Source: Bilabrum cf. latius (Eukaryota > Bigyra: Bicosoecida > Bigyra > Bicosoecida). Taken from it: a DNA stretch of 64,000 bases. The DNA is taken from the NCBI GenBank assembly GCA_965178125.1, contig OZ237767.1, positions 558,001 through 622,000 of the forward strand, written 5' to 3'. The notes beneath the pieces are model-generated. The model worked only from the letters and a program-made list of their open reading frames with translations, made no database searches and was not told where the DNA came from. Positions 23,798 through 34,668 of the stretch are shown in pieces; within the stretch, counting starts at the first letter, position 1; every line of letters starts with the position of its first letter. Both the position numbers and the translations under genes were made by a program.

Positions 23798-24105
23798 GCT
23801 GAGCACTCCAAACGCTACAACTGATGTGAGATTCAAAGATCACCAGCCCAGGCCACAGCAATGACTAGATACTTTCCTGTGCAAAGTGAAGGAAATTACG
23901 ACAATATTGAGCACACCGTGTATCCGCAACGCGCCGAACTAAGTCACAACGAGTAGTGCATGTTGCAACAAGACACGGCCGGATCAGAGGGAGATTGTGC
24001 CTGGATCGGTCGGTCGCACGCTGCCCGCGGCAGCTGCGGTGGGTGGAGAGAGAAGAAAAAAGAAAATCAGAGGGAGAAGGAAAAAAGCTCACTCAGGGAA
24101 TCCGG
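23798..24105. other. Intergenic with purine-rich patch
   Basis: Gap between two plus-strand genes. It contains a purine-rich stretch with aaaaaagaaaat and gctcactc words (24050-24095) and a cgcacgctgcccg word, all of which reappear around the start of the 121-bp array near 28500. The coding start of the next gene is not certain and could lie further upstream, in this gap. Confidence 0.35.
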
Positions 24106-25404
24106 ATGCGCCCGCCGGCATCATTGGCCACCCGCACCTCCTGTGCCCTCGGCCACCCACCCACCCCCGCTACCTGGCTTCCGGTGGATGCTGGATGTGC
24201 GCCTGTCCCAGTCCCAAGCCACCGTTCAAAGCGATCCAGAACCGAAGCAACGGCACCCCGAGGCCAAGAACGAGGCGATCAAAACAATCAAGTGCCCGAG
24301 CCTTCGAGCCCCGCAAAGAAACGCCCTCATTAGGACGAGCCGCGCAGCTACCTAGAGGAGGCTGCCGCGCTCAGTCAAGACCCCACGGCAATCGACTTCG
24401 AGGACATTGATCCCAACGACGAAGCAGAGGACGAATATGACGTCGACCTTGCCGCAGCACGACAAGTGCAAGCCTTGCACGTAGCTGGGAACATTGCAGT
24501 GGCTGGTGACCTGCCGCAGAGAGTCGACCTGGAGAACAGCACGGCTATCGGCAACGCGGAATTCAGGCCATACAACTGCACCGATGCGAACGCAAAGCTG
24601 CTGGCACTGCTTCATGAGCCTGCAAGATAGTCCACCGCAGTGACTGGAATGCTTGCTGAAGTCATCATCCTGAATGCGGTGGCCAGTGCCGACCCCGAGG
24701 GTGACCACCGCGCGACCATGGACAAGCTCAGCATCCTCACTCTCCGGAAGGCCTTCAACCTAGGGAAATCGGCCTCGCAAGCTGCAGGGTGGTCCGATGA
24801 GCACACCGAGCTGGAGTACAAGGTGTATCCTGCCAGCGTAGCGCAGATCGCAGCGCTCGGAGCCTCCCCTGCCGCCTGCGGGGACGACATCTCCAGCATC
24901 CCTCTCGCGGTGCCCCACGCGTCCGGTGTGGCAGCCTGCCTCGAGGTGCACGAGAAGTTCCTACCGATCGATGGCATCGGCACAAAAATGCAAAGGCTGC
25001 ACGAGACCGCGAGGCTGGTAGGGGGCGCAAAAGAGCACTCCACGACTTTTGTGCTTGCGCACTGCGCGCACATTGCAGACGAAGAAATGCTCGAAGATGC
25101 AGTCACGGAGCACTTTGGGTCCGGATCAACCGCATGCTCTGCCCCACGAGGTGCCTATGAAGTCTACAGCGCGGCCGCCACGCGCTTCCCGACAGCTGGG
25201 GGCCGCGCGGACCCCGGCGCCAGCCCGCCCCTAACCATCAAGGATGCGTTGACTCGCGAGCCGTTTACGGAGGTCTCTGAGGAAGAGTACCAAACGGCGA
25301 GGAAGGATGCGCTGCAAATATTTGCGTCCGTGCTCGAGAGGCACACGGACGTGATCAGCGACCACGGAATCCTGACTGCTTCCGCAGAATCGGGAAAGGG
25401 CGCT

Positions 25405-25444
<40 letters not shown>

Positions 25445-27753
25445 AAGTTCTCGCCGCAGCTGGAGATGCCAGCGAAGAGGATGAAGAAGAGGACGCAGAC
25501 ACCGAATGCATGCCGCTCTGGATGCGAGCCGGTCGAATGGATGCTGCCTTGGCTAGGCTGATCGACGAGAGCGGCGTCTCGACGAGGGTCACTGCGGTCG
25601 AGCCCACGAGGGGCGATGGCGAGCCCCACGCCTACAGCATGCCGGGCGAGTCCTCATGGGAAGAGTGCGCCAGCATCTTTGCAGACTAGGCCAGGCACCT
25701 CGTACAGGCCGTGGATATCGATGAGGCAGCCTATACGTACATTCTCCGTGCTGTCAAGATCGCGCTAGAGCAGCTTGCGCAAGGCAACGGTGCCAGCCCC
25801 TTCGAGTCGGTGAGTCAACTGCGCCCCACAACTGCCGTCATACTCTCGATGCGATCCTCGACAAGGAATGCTTGCACGCCCAGAAACGCACCAGAAGACC
25901 CCATGCGCAATTGCACAGGCTGGGGCCAAGCGGGTGGTCCGACCTATAGGATGGACGGAATCCACCGCACGGTACATTCTCGTGCCGTCCGTCAGGGACA
26001 GCACCGCACGGTACATTCTCGTTCCGTCCGTCAGGGACAGCACCGCACGGTACATTCTCGTTCCGTCCGTCAGGGACAGCACCGCACGTCCGAGCATCCC
26101 TGCCCCAGCTTCACAACTGCTCACAACTGCCCACCACTGCCCGCACCCGCACCGCAGGCTTCGTACGTTGGCTACGCCATCTCGTTCACTCGCATCTTCC
26201 GCGACCACCTCATCACCATGGTGAAGGCAAGGATGGAAGGCATCGGCTCCATCATTAGCAAGCACGGCAAGGGACTGGTGCGCCGCATGCAGGAGAAGGG
26301 CTTCGATCCTGCAAACTGCGAGGTCTACGCTGGCCTATTCCGGCTGGCGTGCACCGTGTCCGAGCAGCTGCAGGCCGTGAGACTCCAGCCCGAGGACGAC
26401 GCGCACAAGCAGCTGCTTCGCATGGGCGTCACGTGGTCCGGCCCCGACGGAGCCTCCGCCGCTGGCAGGGCGCTCGTGGCCATGCAGCGGGCGCGGGTCG
26501 AGGTCGACGGCGCGTCGACGGGCGAGTGCCTTGCCTTTGCTGCCGACTGCGTCGAGGACCAGCGAGCGAGCGCTCTCAGCCTCGAGAGCATCCTCATCTT
26601 CAGCAGCACGCCACTCTTCAACGCCTTGGCGCTGGCAACCTGCGCGCTGTCGCGCGTGCAGATGAGCGAGCGCAGGGCAGCCAGGCTGGCCGGGTGCCGG
26701 CTTCCTGCAGGGGCCGCCCTCCTGCCGTACGAAGCCGCCATCCGCGCCGCGATGCAGAAACAGGCCGCATTCATCCGCTGGATGGAAGGGAATCACGTAA
26801 AAGCCATGGACATCGTCAGGGCGCTCGAGGCCTCGTCCCCAAGCGGCCGCTCTCCGCTGGGCATCTACGGAGTGATGCACGTGCAGAGAGGACGGACCGT
26901 GAGCGGGCCTGCCATCCACACCCTCTACGCCCTGTCCCAGTCCGCGGCCGGCGAGAAGCTCGCTCGGATCACGGCCGCCAAGCACGTCGGCGACCCGGAC
27001 GCGCGCCGCGCGCGGGAGCGGCTGATCGAGCTCATGCCGACGATCGAGCGCAAGCGCCTCGCAGAGCTCGTCGTCCGCCACACCCCAGGACGCAGCGACA
27101 AAGAAGGGTATCAAAAGCAGGTGCTGAAGTCCATGAACAAGCTGACGACCAGCTACAACGGCGACGTCTAGGGCACCGGCTCGCTGCTGCGCGACATCGT
27201 CGACTTCATGCTCCGCACCCAGCCAGACCACCCGCGCGCCATCCCGGCGGACGAACTTAAGCCCTGGTTCAGCAGCGAGCGGGCGTGGCGCACGGGCATG
27301 AGCAGGCACGGCCTGCACAACGACCACGCCCAGCAGCGGCTCGCCAAGGTCTACCTGGTCCTCATGGAGCAGCTCTTCGCCCAGCCGCACGTGGCCGGCC
27401 ACCTGAGGCGCGGCGCGACCCTCAAGAGCCAGTGGTTCAACAAGGACAAAGGACACCTCGACAAGTCCAAGTACATCTACCACGACATGGCCAGGCTCGT
27501 GCACAGCGACGCCTACTGGGACGCCTTCGCCCAGACCTCGATGGTCAGGAGGATCGTCCCCGGGCTCCACGTCCAGGCACGACTCCGCAAGCTCCGCCAC
27601 ACGGGCAAGCAATGGTTCCCGCTGGTCCAGGACCTTCCTACAGTGTTATTCTCGCACCCGTTCAAGCACTTGGAGGGGCTGCAGCCGGACGGCGGAGCAG
27701 GCGAAGCTCCAGGCGCTGCCACCGGAGGAGCGGCTCGCGGAGCCGGCCAGTGA
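24106..27753 (+). CDS. Unrecognised 1099-aa protein, one intron
   Basis: Exons 24106-25809 and 26158-27753, stop TGA. The intron (348 bp) has a GTGAGT donor and a CACCGCAG acceptor; it divides by three and stays open, so it was recognised from its splice sites and from a 39-bp minisatellite that interrupts otherwise ordered sequence. The N-terminus is charged with a possible nuclear localisation signal (AKKRPH near 24320). It is followed by an acidic stretch, a mostly helical body, and a poly-Ser run from AGC repeats. The second exon is well ordered (ASYVGYAISFTRIFRDHLI, then WFSSERAWRTGMSRHGLHN and GATLKSQWFNKDKGHLDKSKYIYHD spread over the last 200 residues). In-frame TAGs read as Gln at 24334, 24628, 25687 and 27169. 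I do not recognise the fold. The start is tentative: 24106 is an in-frame ATG, but an earlier one exists. Confidence 0.65.
25406..25443. repeat. (AGC)n microsatellite
   Basis: Uninterrupted run of agc triplets encoding poly-Ser inside exon 1 of the 24106-27753 gene. Confidence 0.9.
25971..26091. repeat. 39-bp minisatellite inside an intron
   Basis: Three near-identical 39-bp units beginning accgcacggtacattctcgt and ending cagggacagc, located wholly within the inferred intron 25810-26157. Confidence 0.9.
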
Positions 27754-28539
27754 GGCCTGCTCGCCGCCGGCCTCGGCATCATCGCCTGCGGCAGTGCGCA
27801 GACTCTTTGCTCGAGTCTTGCAATGGCCGGGGAACAAGCCCGGCGGATGCATTCCCGCTAATCTCGGTTGTTGTGCAAACGCGCTGCGGCCCGCGGGTGA
27901 ATGCGGTTGGATTGCGTGTAGTGACCTCAGTAGTACCCAGGGAGAAACAGTAAAGATATTGCATTGCCAAGCACTCACTGACCGCACTTGTGATGTATCT
28001 GTGCGCGCAGATACTAGACATCACTGTATACTGCCACATGCACGAGCCAACCCCGATCACAATCGGGTACCGACCAATCAGATATGAATTGCACTACAGG
28101 TGAGACGTGGCGTCGAGTGCAGACGTGAAAAGTCGTATCGTTACATTCAATCATCATCATCACCTTCGAGATCTCGCACCGGACCCTCGTCCAACACTTA
28201 ATCTCTGTGGCACTCATCGAGACTCCCGAGTTCACTCAGGATGATCCAGAAGCACCTATACCCCGCCGTGGTGGGGTTGTGCTGCAGCTGGAGCTCCTGG
28301 ATCCTCGGGCTCGATCTCTTGAGGAGGTGCTTCGCCAGGGTCAGCAGCTGCGACTGCTCCCCCCCGGGCTCCGCCCTGCAGGTTGAGTGCAGAAGTCGTT
28401 AATATTAAGAGGAGAAGTCGTTAACGGTTGCAACCTTTTGTTCAACGCACCAAATCTTTGAATCCATCCCACCCACCCCCCCCTGCCTGGCTTCCGGCGG
28501 ATGCTGGGTGTGCCTGGGTAGGCCGATCGCACGCTGCCC
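27754..28539. other. Gene-poor stretch before the 121-bp array
   Basis: About 790 bp. One protein-like open segment (28126-28386, plus strand) reads VALIETPEFTQDDPEAPI followed by GGVVLQLELLDPRARSLEEV, without an ATG near its start; it may be a terminal exon or gene remnant. The last 100 bp share words with the region 24000-24200 (cctggcttccgg, ggatgctgg, cgcacgctgcccg). No other feature was seen. Confidence 0.4.
28126..28386 (+). pseudogene. Possible exon or gene remnant (up to 86 codons)
   Basis: Open segment ending at TGA 28386 with non-repetitive, protein-like composition in its last 60 codons. It lacks an obvious start codon, so it may be a 3' exon whose upstream part was not identified, or a fragment. 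No family recognised. Confidence 0.25.
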
Positions 28540-30901
28540 GAGCTCACTCTGGGCGAGGCTGTGGTGAAGTAGCTGGAGCTCCCAGCAGCCTGGGCTGCTC
28601 CTCCGTGGGGCTGGAGCCAACGCAGCGGAGCCGGATCGATGGGGGAAAAAAGAAAATTTCGAGCTCACTCTGGGCGAGGCTGTGGTGAAGTAGCTGGAGC
28701 TCCCAGCAGCCTGGGCTGCTCCTCCGTGGGGCTGAAGCCAACGCAGCGGAGCCGGATCGATGGGGGAAAAAAGAAAATTTCGAGCTCACTCTGGGCGAGG
28801 CTGTGGTGAAGTAGCTGGAGCTCCCAGCAGCCTGGGCTGCTCCTCCGTGGGGCTGGAGCCAACGCAGCGGAGCCGGATCGATGGGGGAAAAAAGAAAATT
28901 TCGAGCTCACTCTGGGCGAGGCTGTGGTGAAGTAGCTGGAGCTCCCAGCAGCCTGGGCTGCTCCTCCGTGGGGCTGGAGCCAACGCAGCGGAGCCGGATC
29001 GATGGGGGAAAAAAGAAAATTTCGAGCTCACTCTGGGCGAGGCTGTGGTGAAGTAGCTGGAGCTCCCAGCAGCCTGGGCTGCTCCTCCGTGGGGCTGGAG
29101 CCAACGCAGCGGAGCCGGATCGATGGGGGAAAAAAGAAAATTTCGAGCTCACTCTGGGCGAGGCTGTGGTGAAGTAGCTGGAGCTCCCAGCAGCCTGGGC
29201 TGCTCCTCCGTGGGGCTGGAGCCAACGCAGCGGAGCCGGATCGATGGGGGAAAAAAGAAAATTTCGAGCTCACTCTGGGCGAGGCTGTGGTGAAGTAGCT
29301 GGAGCTCCCAGCAGCCTGGGCTGCTCCTCCGTGGGGCTGGAGCCAACGCAGCGGAGCCGGATCGATGGGGGAAAAAAGAAAATTTCGAGCTCACTCTGGG
29401 CGAGGCTGTGGTGAAGTAGCTGGAGCTCCCAGCAGCCTGGGCCGCTCCTCCGTGGGGCTGGAGCCAACGCAGCGGAGCCGGATCGATGGGGGAAAAAAGA
29501 AAATTTCGAGCTCACTCTGGGCGAGGCTGTGGTGAAGTAGCTGGAGCTCCCAGCAACCTGGGCTGCTCCTCCGTGGGGCTGGAGCCAACGCAGCGGAGCC
29601 GGATCGATGGGGGAAAAAAGAAAATTTCGAGCTCACTCTGGGCGAGGCTGTGGTGAAGTAGCTGGAGCTCCCAGCAGCCTGGGCTGCTCCTCCGTGGGGC
29701 TGGAGCCAACGCAGCGGAGCCGGATCGATGGGGGAAAAAAGAAAATTTCGAGCTCACTCTGGGCGAGGCTGTGGTGAAGTAGCTGGAGCTCCCAGCAGCC
29801 TGGGCTGCTCCTCCGTGGGGCTGGAGCCAACGCAGCGGAGCCGGATCGATGGGGGAAAAAAGAAAATTTCGAGCTCACTCTTATATTCACTCTGGGCGAG
29901 GCTGTGGTGAAGTAGCTGGAGCTCCCAGCAGCCTGGGCCGCTCCTCCGTGGGGCTGGAGCCAACGCAGCGGAGCCGGATCGATGGGGGAAAAAAGAAAAT
30001 TTCGAGCTCACTCTGGGCGAGGCTGTGGTGAAGTAGCTGGAGCTCCCAGCAGCCTGGGCTGCTCCTCCGTGGGGCTGGAGCCAACGCAGCGGAGCCGGAT
30101 CGATGGGGGAAAAAAGAAAATTTCGAGCTCACTCTGGGCGAGGCTGTGGTGAAGTAGCTGGAGCTCCCAGCAGCCTGGGCTGCTCCTCCGTGGGGCTGGA
30201 GCCAACGCAGCGGAGCCGGATCGATGGGGGAAAAAAGAAAATTTCGAGCTCACTCTGGGCGAGGCTGTGGTGAAGTAGCTGGAGCTCCCAGCAGCCTGGG
30301 CTGCTCCTCCGTGGGGCTGGAGCCAACGCAGCGGAGCCGGATCGATGGGGGAAAAAAGAAAATTTCGAGCTCACTCTGGGCGAGGCTGTGGTGAAGTAGC
30401 TGGAGCTCCCAGCAGCCTGGGCTGCTCCTCCGTGGGGCTGGAGCCAACGCAGCGGAGCCGGATCGATGGGGGAAAAAAGAAAATTCCGAGCTCACTCTGG
30501 GCGAGGCTGTGGTGAAGTAGCTGGAGCTCCCAGCAGCCTGGGCTGCTCCTCCGTGGGGCTGGAGCCAACGCAGCGGAGCCGGATCGATGGGGGAAAAAAG
30601 AAAATTTCGAGCTCACTCTGGGCGAGGCTGTGGTGAAGTAGCTGGAGCTCCCAGCAGCCTGGGCCGCTCCTCCGTGGGGCTGGAGCCAACGCAGCGGAGC
30701 CGGATCGATGGGGGAAAAAAGAAAATTTCGAGCTCACTCTGGGCGAGGCTGTGGTGAAGTAGCTGGAGCTCCCAGCAACCTGGGCTGCTCCTCCGTGGGG
30801 CTGGAGCCAACGCAGCGGAGCCGGATCGATGGGGGAAAAAAGAAAATTTCGAGCTCACTCTGGGCGAGGCTGTGGTGAAGTAGCTGGAGCTCCCAGCAGC
30901 C
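28540..30901. repeat. 121-bp tandem array, left part
   Basis: Nineteen complete units starting gagctcactctgggcgagg at 28540 and every 121 bp thereafter, except the unit at 29871, which carries a 12-bp insertion (ttatattcactc) and is 133 bp. A twentieth unit is cut off after 51 bp at 30901 by the viral insertion. Units differ by only a few single-base variants (cagcag/cagcaa, ctgctcc/ccgctcc, tttcg/ttccg). Reading frames across it rotate because 121 is not a multiple of three, so I treat it as non-coding. On the minus strand each unit contains CCCAGAGTGAGC, identical to the 3' end of the tRNA-Cys gene at 60767, followed by a TTTTCTTTTTT stretch. Confidence 0.97.
30897..30901. other. Target-site duplication, left copy (CAGCC)
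   Basis: CAGCC directly precedes the C-run that starts the viral terminal repeat, and the same five bases directly follow its right end (57750-57754). Duplication length could be six if one G of the right terminus is host-derived. Confidence 0.85.
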
Positions 30902-31326
30902 CCCCCCGCTACGGTAATAAATAAATTTATTCCCTTCGGTTAAGGATGATTAACATCATCAATAATTACGTTCAGTCAGAGCTAAAGCTCTTCCCTCTCT
31001 CCATTCCTTTTCTCGCTAGTCGCTCCAAAAGTCAAGGTGAGCCTCTTCATACTGCTACTTCATATAACTGCTTTATCCTTCTAATTATAGAAAATCAATT
31101 ATATATAAAACTCTATACGATGACCATATCCACAAATTGCGTATTAGTATATGTATTATTTAGCAAAACGTGGATGTAGCCCTCTTGTGAAGGTGTTCTG
31201 GGACTCTAGCCATTTTCTAGCCAAAAGTTCCATCACTTTATGGGACTCCATTATTCAACCTTCTAAACTACCTTCATTATACCCCCTTATCCTCGCTTAT
31301 ACCTTCACAAATGGAACAAACGCGCT
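30902..31326. repeat. Left terminal inverted repeat
   Basis: 425 bp that match the reverse complement of 57329-57749 almost base for base. The clear exceptions are a patch near 30948 (gatgattaacatcat versus aacaagttt) and single-base changes (for example tttctcgc versus tttgtcgc). It begins with a C-run, carries the first copy of the module described at 31114-31270, and ends at aacaaacgcgct. A short plus-strand open frame inside it (30946-31179) is not considered a gene. Confidence 0.95.
31114..31270 (+). repeat. TIR-derived module, copy 1
   Basis: Contains the inverted pair TATCCACAAATTGCGTA and TAGCAAAACGTGGATGTA facing each other across about 20 bp, then CTTGTGAAGG and AAAGTTCCATCACTTTA. 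The same layout recurs at 41749, 46930, 54583 and in the right terminal repeat. Confidence 0.85.
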
Positions 31327-31348
31327 TTTATTTTTAAATTGTTATAGA

Positions 31349-31374
31349 GCGTTTAAATTGACTTAAAAAATATA
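31349..31374 (+). promoter_or_regulatory. Promoter-like motif upstream of the first BspA-like gene
   Basis: GCGTTTAAATTGACTTAAA followed by an ATATATT stretch, ending about 20 bp before the start codon. Variant of the recurring GTTTAAAAtgrCTTAAA motif. Confidence 0.6.
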
Positions 31375-31395
31375 TTTATTATAGGTATATACAGA

Positions 31396-32415
31396 ATGGA
31401 ATTATTAAAATGGGAAAATGGAACCTTGAAAGCTACACAACCAAAAGAATATTATGAACGAAATGGATTTTAGGTTAATTTTGAAGGGAAAACCTATCAT
31501 ATAGCAATGGATAAAGATTATATAAGATGGTTTTTGAAGGACTATAAACCTTATGAAATAATAACAACATTCATAACAGATATGAGTGAAGTATTCAATG
31601 GATAGGATAAATTTAATGAACCTTTGAATACTTGGGATGTTTCAAATGTTAAGGATATGAGTTTAATGTTTCAAAGTTGTAGAAGCTTTAATCAACCATT
31701 GAGCAATTGGGATGTTTCTAAGGTTGAAAAAATGTCGTCTATGTTCTATTTTTGTTCTAAATTCAATCAATCATTGAACGATTGGAATGTTAGTAATGTT
31801 AGGGATATGAGTGGTATGTTTGGTTCTTGTTCAAGATTCAATCAACCATTGGATAATTGGGATGTTTCTAAGGTTGAAAATATGTCCTCTATGTTTAATG
31901 GATGTTGGAACTTCAATCAACCATTGGATAATTGGGATGTTTCTAACGTTGAAAATATGTCCTCTATGTTCCATTATTCTGAATTCAATCAATCATTGAA
32001 CGATTGGAATGTTAGTAATGTTAGGGATATGAGTGGTATGTTTGGTTCTTGTTCAAGATTCAATCAACCATTGGGTAATTGGGATGTTTCTAACGTTGAA
32101 TATATATCCTCTATGTTTAATGGATGTTAGAACTTCAATCAACCATTGGATAATTGGGATGTTTCCAATGTCTAGAGTAAGTTTTAGATGTTAAAAGATT
32201 GTGAAAGTTTCAATCATTTAGAGAACGGTATTAAGGGTATAAGAATTGATTATTCTACAACATTGATACCGTTGTTAGAAAGACGAAAACATAAAACCAT
32301 TAAAAAAACAAAGAAATATAGAGAGGAATTAATTGCTAAAGCGTGGCACCCTTCAAGATTAGATTGGGTATTGGATAACGAGGAGCGAGACGAGATAGAG
32401 GATAATTTTAATTAA
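31396..32415 (+). CDS. BspA-like leucine-rich repeat (DUF285) protein A
   Basis: 339 residues with TAG as Gln, stop TAA. An N-terminal region of about 60 residues (MELLKWENGTLKATQPKEYY) is followed by seven or so 33-residue repeats with the core FNQPLDNWDVSNVENMSSMF, the hallmark of BspA/DUF285 surface repeats, which fold as short leucine-rich-like units and are often used in binding. The C-terminus carries the tail AWHPSRLDWVLDNEERDEIE, also present in its neighbour. Such proteins occur in bacteria, protists and large DNA viruses. It is the first gene after the left inverted repeat and has a clear paralogue immediately downstream with the same upstream sequence. Three to five repeats here are nearly identical, suggesting recent internal duplication. 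TAG codons at 31468 and near 32127-32190 would break it under the standard code. Confidence 0.85.
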
Positions 32416-32458
32416 TAGAATTTTAATAATATTAATGATTATTTAATATTATAGTGTG

Positions 32459-32482
32459 AGTTTAAAAAGGCTTAAATAATAT
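32459..32482 (+). promoter_or_regulatory. Promoter-like motif upstream of the second BspA-like gene
   Basis: GAGTTTAAAAAGGCTTAAATAA followed by TATATTTATTATAGGTATATACAGA directly before the start; this last segment is identical to that of the first paralogue. Confidence 0.6.
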
Positions 32483-32504
32483 ATTTATTATAGGTATATA
32501 CAGA

Positions 32505-33302
32505 ATGGAAGTTTTAAAATGGGAAAATGGAACCTTGAAAGCTACAAAACCAAAAGAATATTATTTTAGAAAAGATAATTATATTGTGAAATTTGAAGGT
32601 AAAACATATTACGTAGCTAAAGATACAGATTTTCTTCTTCACGCATTGTAGTTTTTGAAACCTGAATTATTAGTAACAACATTTATTACGAATATGTTAA
32701 ACCTATTTGATAATATGATAATTGAATCACCAATAAATTCATGGGATGTTTCAAATGTTAAAGATATGACCGATATGTTTTATGGGTGTCATTCGTTTAA
32801 TCAACCTTTAAATAACTGGGATGTTTCAAATGTTGAAGATATGGGCGGTATGTTTAATGAGTGTCATTCGTTTAACCAACCATTGAATAATTGGAATGTT
32901 TCAAATGTTGAAGATATGAGTGAAATGTTTAATGATTGCCATTCATTTAACCAACCATTGAATAATTGGAACGTTTCAAATGTTAAAGATATGTGCGGAA
33001 TGTTTTATGATTGCCATTCACTAAATCAACCTTTAAATAACTGGGATGTTTCAAATGTTGTAGATATGGAATGTATGTTTTCTAATTGTTTTAGTTTTAA
33101 TCATTTGGAGAATGGAATTAAGGATGAACGAATTGATTATTCCACGACATTAATCCCATCATTAGAAGAGCGGAAAGATGAAACAATTGAACAAACTAAA
33201 AAAATCAAAGAAGAATTAATTTCTAGAGCGTGGCACCCTTCAAGATTAGATTGGGTATTGGATAACGAGGAGCGAGACGAGATAGAGGATAATTTTAATT
33301 AA
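32505..33302 (+). CDS. BspA-like leucine-rich repeat (DUF285) protein B
   Basis: 265 residues, stop TAA. It has the same architecture as protein A, with an N-terminus MEVLKWENGTLKATKPKEYY, five repeats of the type FNQPLNNWNVSNVEDMSEMF, and the C-terminal tail AWHPSRLDWVLDNEERDEIE, which is identical in the two genes, as is most of the DNA encoding it. One in-frame TAG (32649) lies in the N-terminal region. The tandem pair beside the terminal repeat looks like a duplicated accessory module. A role in recognition or surface binding is inferred from the family only. Confidence 0.85.
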
Positions 33303-33343
33303 GTTTTATTATAATAATTATTTTATTTTTAATTATTATAGAT

Positions 33344-33691
33344 ATGGTTTATATTGTATCATTAGCGTGGGGTAGTGAATGTTATCATACACACTGGGTT
33401 AAAAAGTTTAATAATAAGGAAGAAGCACAAAAGCTTTATACTGACACTTTAAAAGACCAAGCGAAGAGAGTTGTATGGAGTGATAATTGGAAAGAAGAAT
33501 ATAAAAAGGAAGCAGAAGGTCAAGTTGAAAGTTTTAATGATGACAACGGAACCGATTTCAAACTATTGAAAGAAGAAGAAATTGATAACCTTACTAATAG
33601 TGAATTAGAAGAGTATATAGAATTATCGTTGATGTATGCTGAAGAATATGATGATTCAAATGAATGGTTTGATATTGAGTTTTTAGAATAA
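33344..33691 (+). CDS. Small acidic protein, unknown
   Basis: 115 residues, no TAG, stop TAA. Begins MVYIVSLAWGSECYHTHWVK with a beta-strand-like start, then becomes Lys/Glu-rich and helical, ending in an acidic segment (EEYDDSNEWFDIEFLE). No domain is recognised. It follows the BspA-like pair on the same strand after 41 bp and could share their transcript. Confidence 0.7.
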   Translation: MVYIVSLAWGSECYHTHWVKKFNNKEEAQKLYTDTLKDQAKRVVWSDNWKEEYKKEAEGQVESFNDDNGTDFKLLKEEEIDNLTNSELEEYIELSLMYAEEYDDSNEWFDIEFLE

Positions 33692-33738
33692 ATTTTTGAA
33701 TTTTAATAATACTATTATTATTATTATTAATATATAGT

Positions 33739-34155
33739 TTAATCCTTGGGTAAGATAAAGTCATCTATAGCCTTTTTGATGATGTCATCCTTCTATTTCT
33801 TTATTGATTTCTCAATGGCTTCCTTCTCTTTTTTAACCAATAAATCTATGGCTACGGTATCATTTAAGTCTTCACTTAGGCATTCAACATTTTCTTCATT
33901 TAGCTTGTGTATTATTCTAAATGGTTGAACGAAATATGATATATAATCAATTTCTTCAAATTCACTTAATACTCTTTTTTTAAGTCGTTCATTACAATCT
34001 GGAGGGACACGAAGGTCATCAAGTTGAAAATGCTTTAACATTGATGGTTTGTGCTTCTCAACATAAATATATACGATTGACATAAAAGTGGAGATGCTTT
34101 TATTCTTGAGTACCTTTTTAACGTTGACACTTGATAACAGGAACTTAACGAACAT
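33739..34155 (-). CDS. Hypothetical protein
   Basis: 138 residues with one TAG read as Gln near 33795, stop TAA. The N-terminus MFVKFLLSSVNVKKVL is hydrophobic to amphipathic; the C-terminus is a charged helix (KKEKEAIEKSIKKQKDD). Nothing in it is recognised. It is convergent to the small acidic gene and divergent from the coiled-coil gene. Confidence 0.6.
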
Positions 34156-34232
34156 ATTATAATGTAGCCCAATATTTTATTTTAATTTATTAAACCCGTT
34201 TTATAAAATTCTATAGTTTAAAAAAAATAAAA

Positions 34233-34256
34233 AAAATATCTAGTAATTATATATAA
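34233..34256 (+). promoter_or_regulatory. TCTA-type promoter-like motif
   Basis: AATATCTAGTAATTATATATAA directly before the start codon. It shares the TCTA core in AT-rich context with the motif before the major capsid gene. Confidence 0.5.
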
Positions 34257-34628
34257 ATGGATAAATTACAAAAAGTGATTAATACCCGCTCAAAGTTAAA
34301 GAATGAATTTCTTGATATTGTAGAAGACTTTAAGAAGACCAATCGTGAATTAGAACAAAAGTTAAAGCAACTAAAAATAAAAGAGACAGAATTAAAAAAT
34401 AAAGTGAATAGTAAATTAACCGCTCTTAATGTGGAATATAAAGAGGTGAGCAAAAAGAAAGCAGAAGCTATAGCCCCTTATATGAAAACTTTAAAAGCAT
34501 TAAAAGGAAGGATGACTGGATTGACAAAGAAAGACAAGGACAAGCTGATTGACGTTCATCAAGAGATAAGGAAAATTAAAGAATAGATTAAAGTAAATGA
34601 AGCTATTAATAGGCTTTTTAATTCGTGA
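34257..34628 (+). CDS. Small coiled-coil protein
   Basis: 123 residues, one TAG read as Gln at 34584, stop TGA. Heptad-like Leu/Lys/Glu pattern over most of its length (LKNEFLDIVEDFKKTNRELEQ, then LKALKGRMTG), so probably an extended coiled coil, perhaps a virion or scaffold component. No known family. It precedes the integrase by 40 bp on the same strand. Confidence 0.65.
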
Positions 34629-34668
34629 ATAATTAATTTATAAATATTAAAATCAATTAATATATATA

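Noticed and set aside
28544-30858. Series of 81-residue minus-strand open frames, one per repeat unit (MSSKFSFFPHRSGSAALAP type)
   Set aside because: Each is a by-product of the 121-bp array; the unit length is not a multiple of three, every frame ends after two units, and there are no coding constraints between copies.
30946-31366. Short plus-strand open frames inside the left terminal repeat
   Set aside because: The sequence is duplicated in inverted form at the right end, has no protein-like composition and overlaps the repeated module; it is more likely non-coding.
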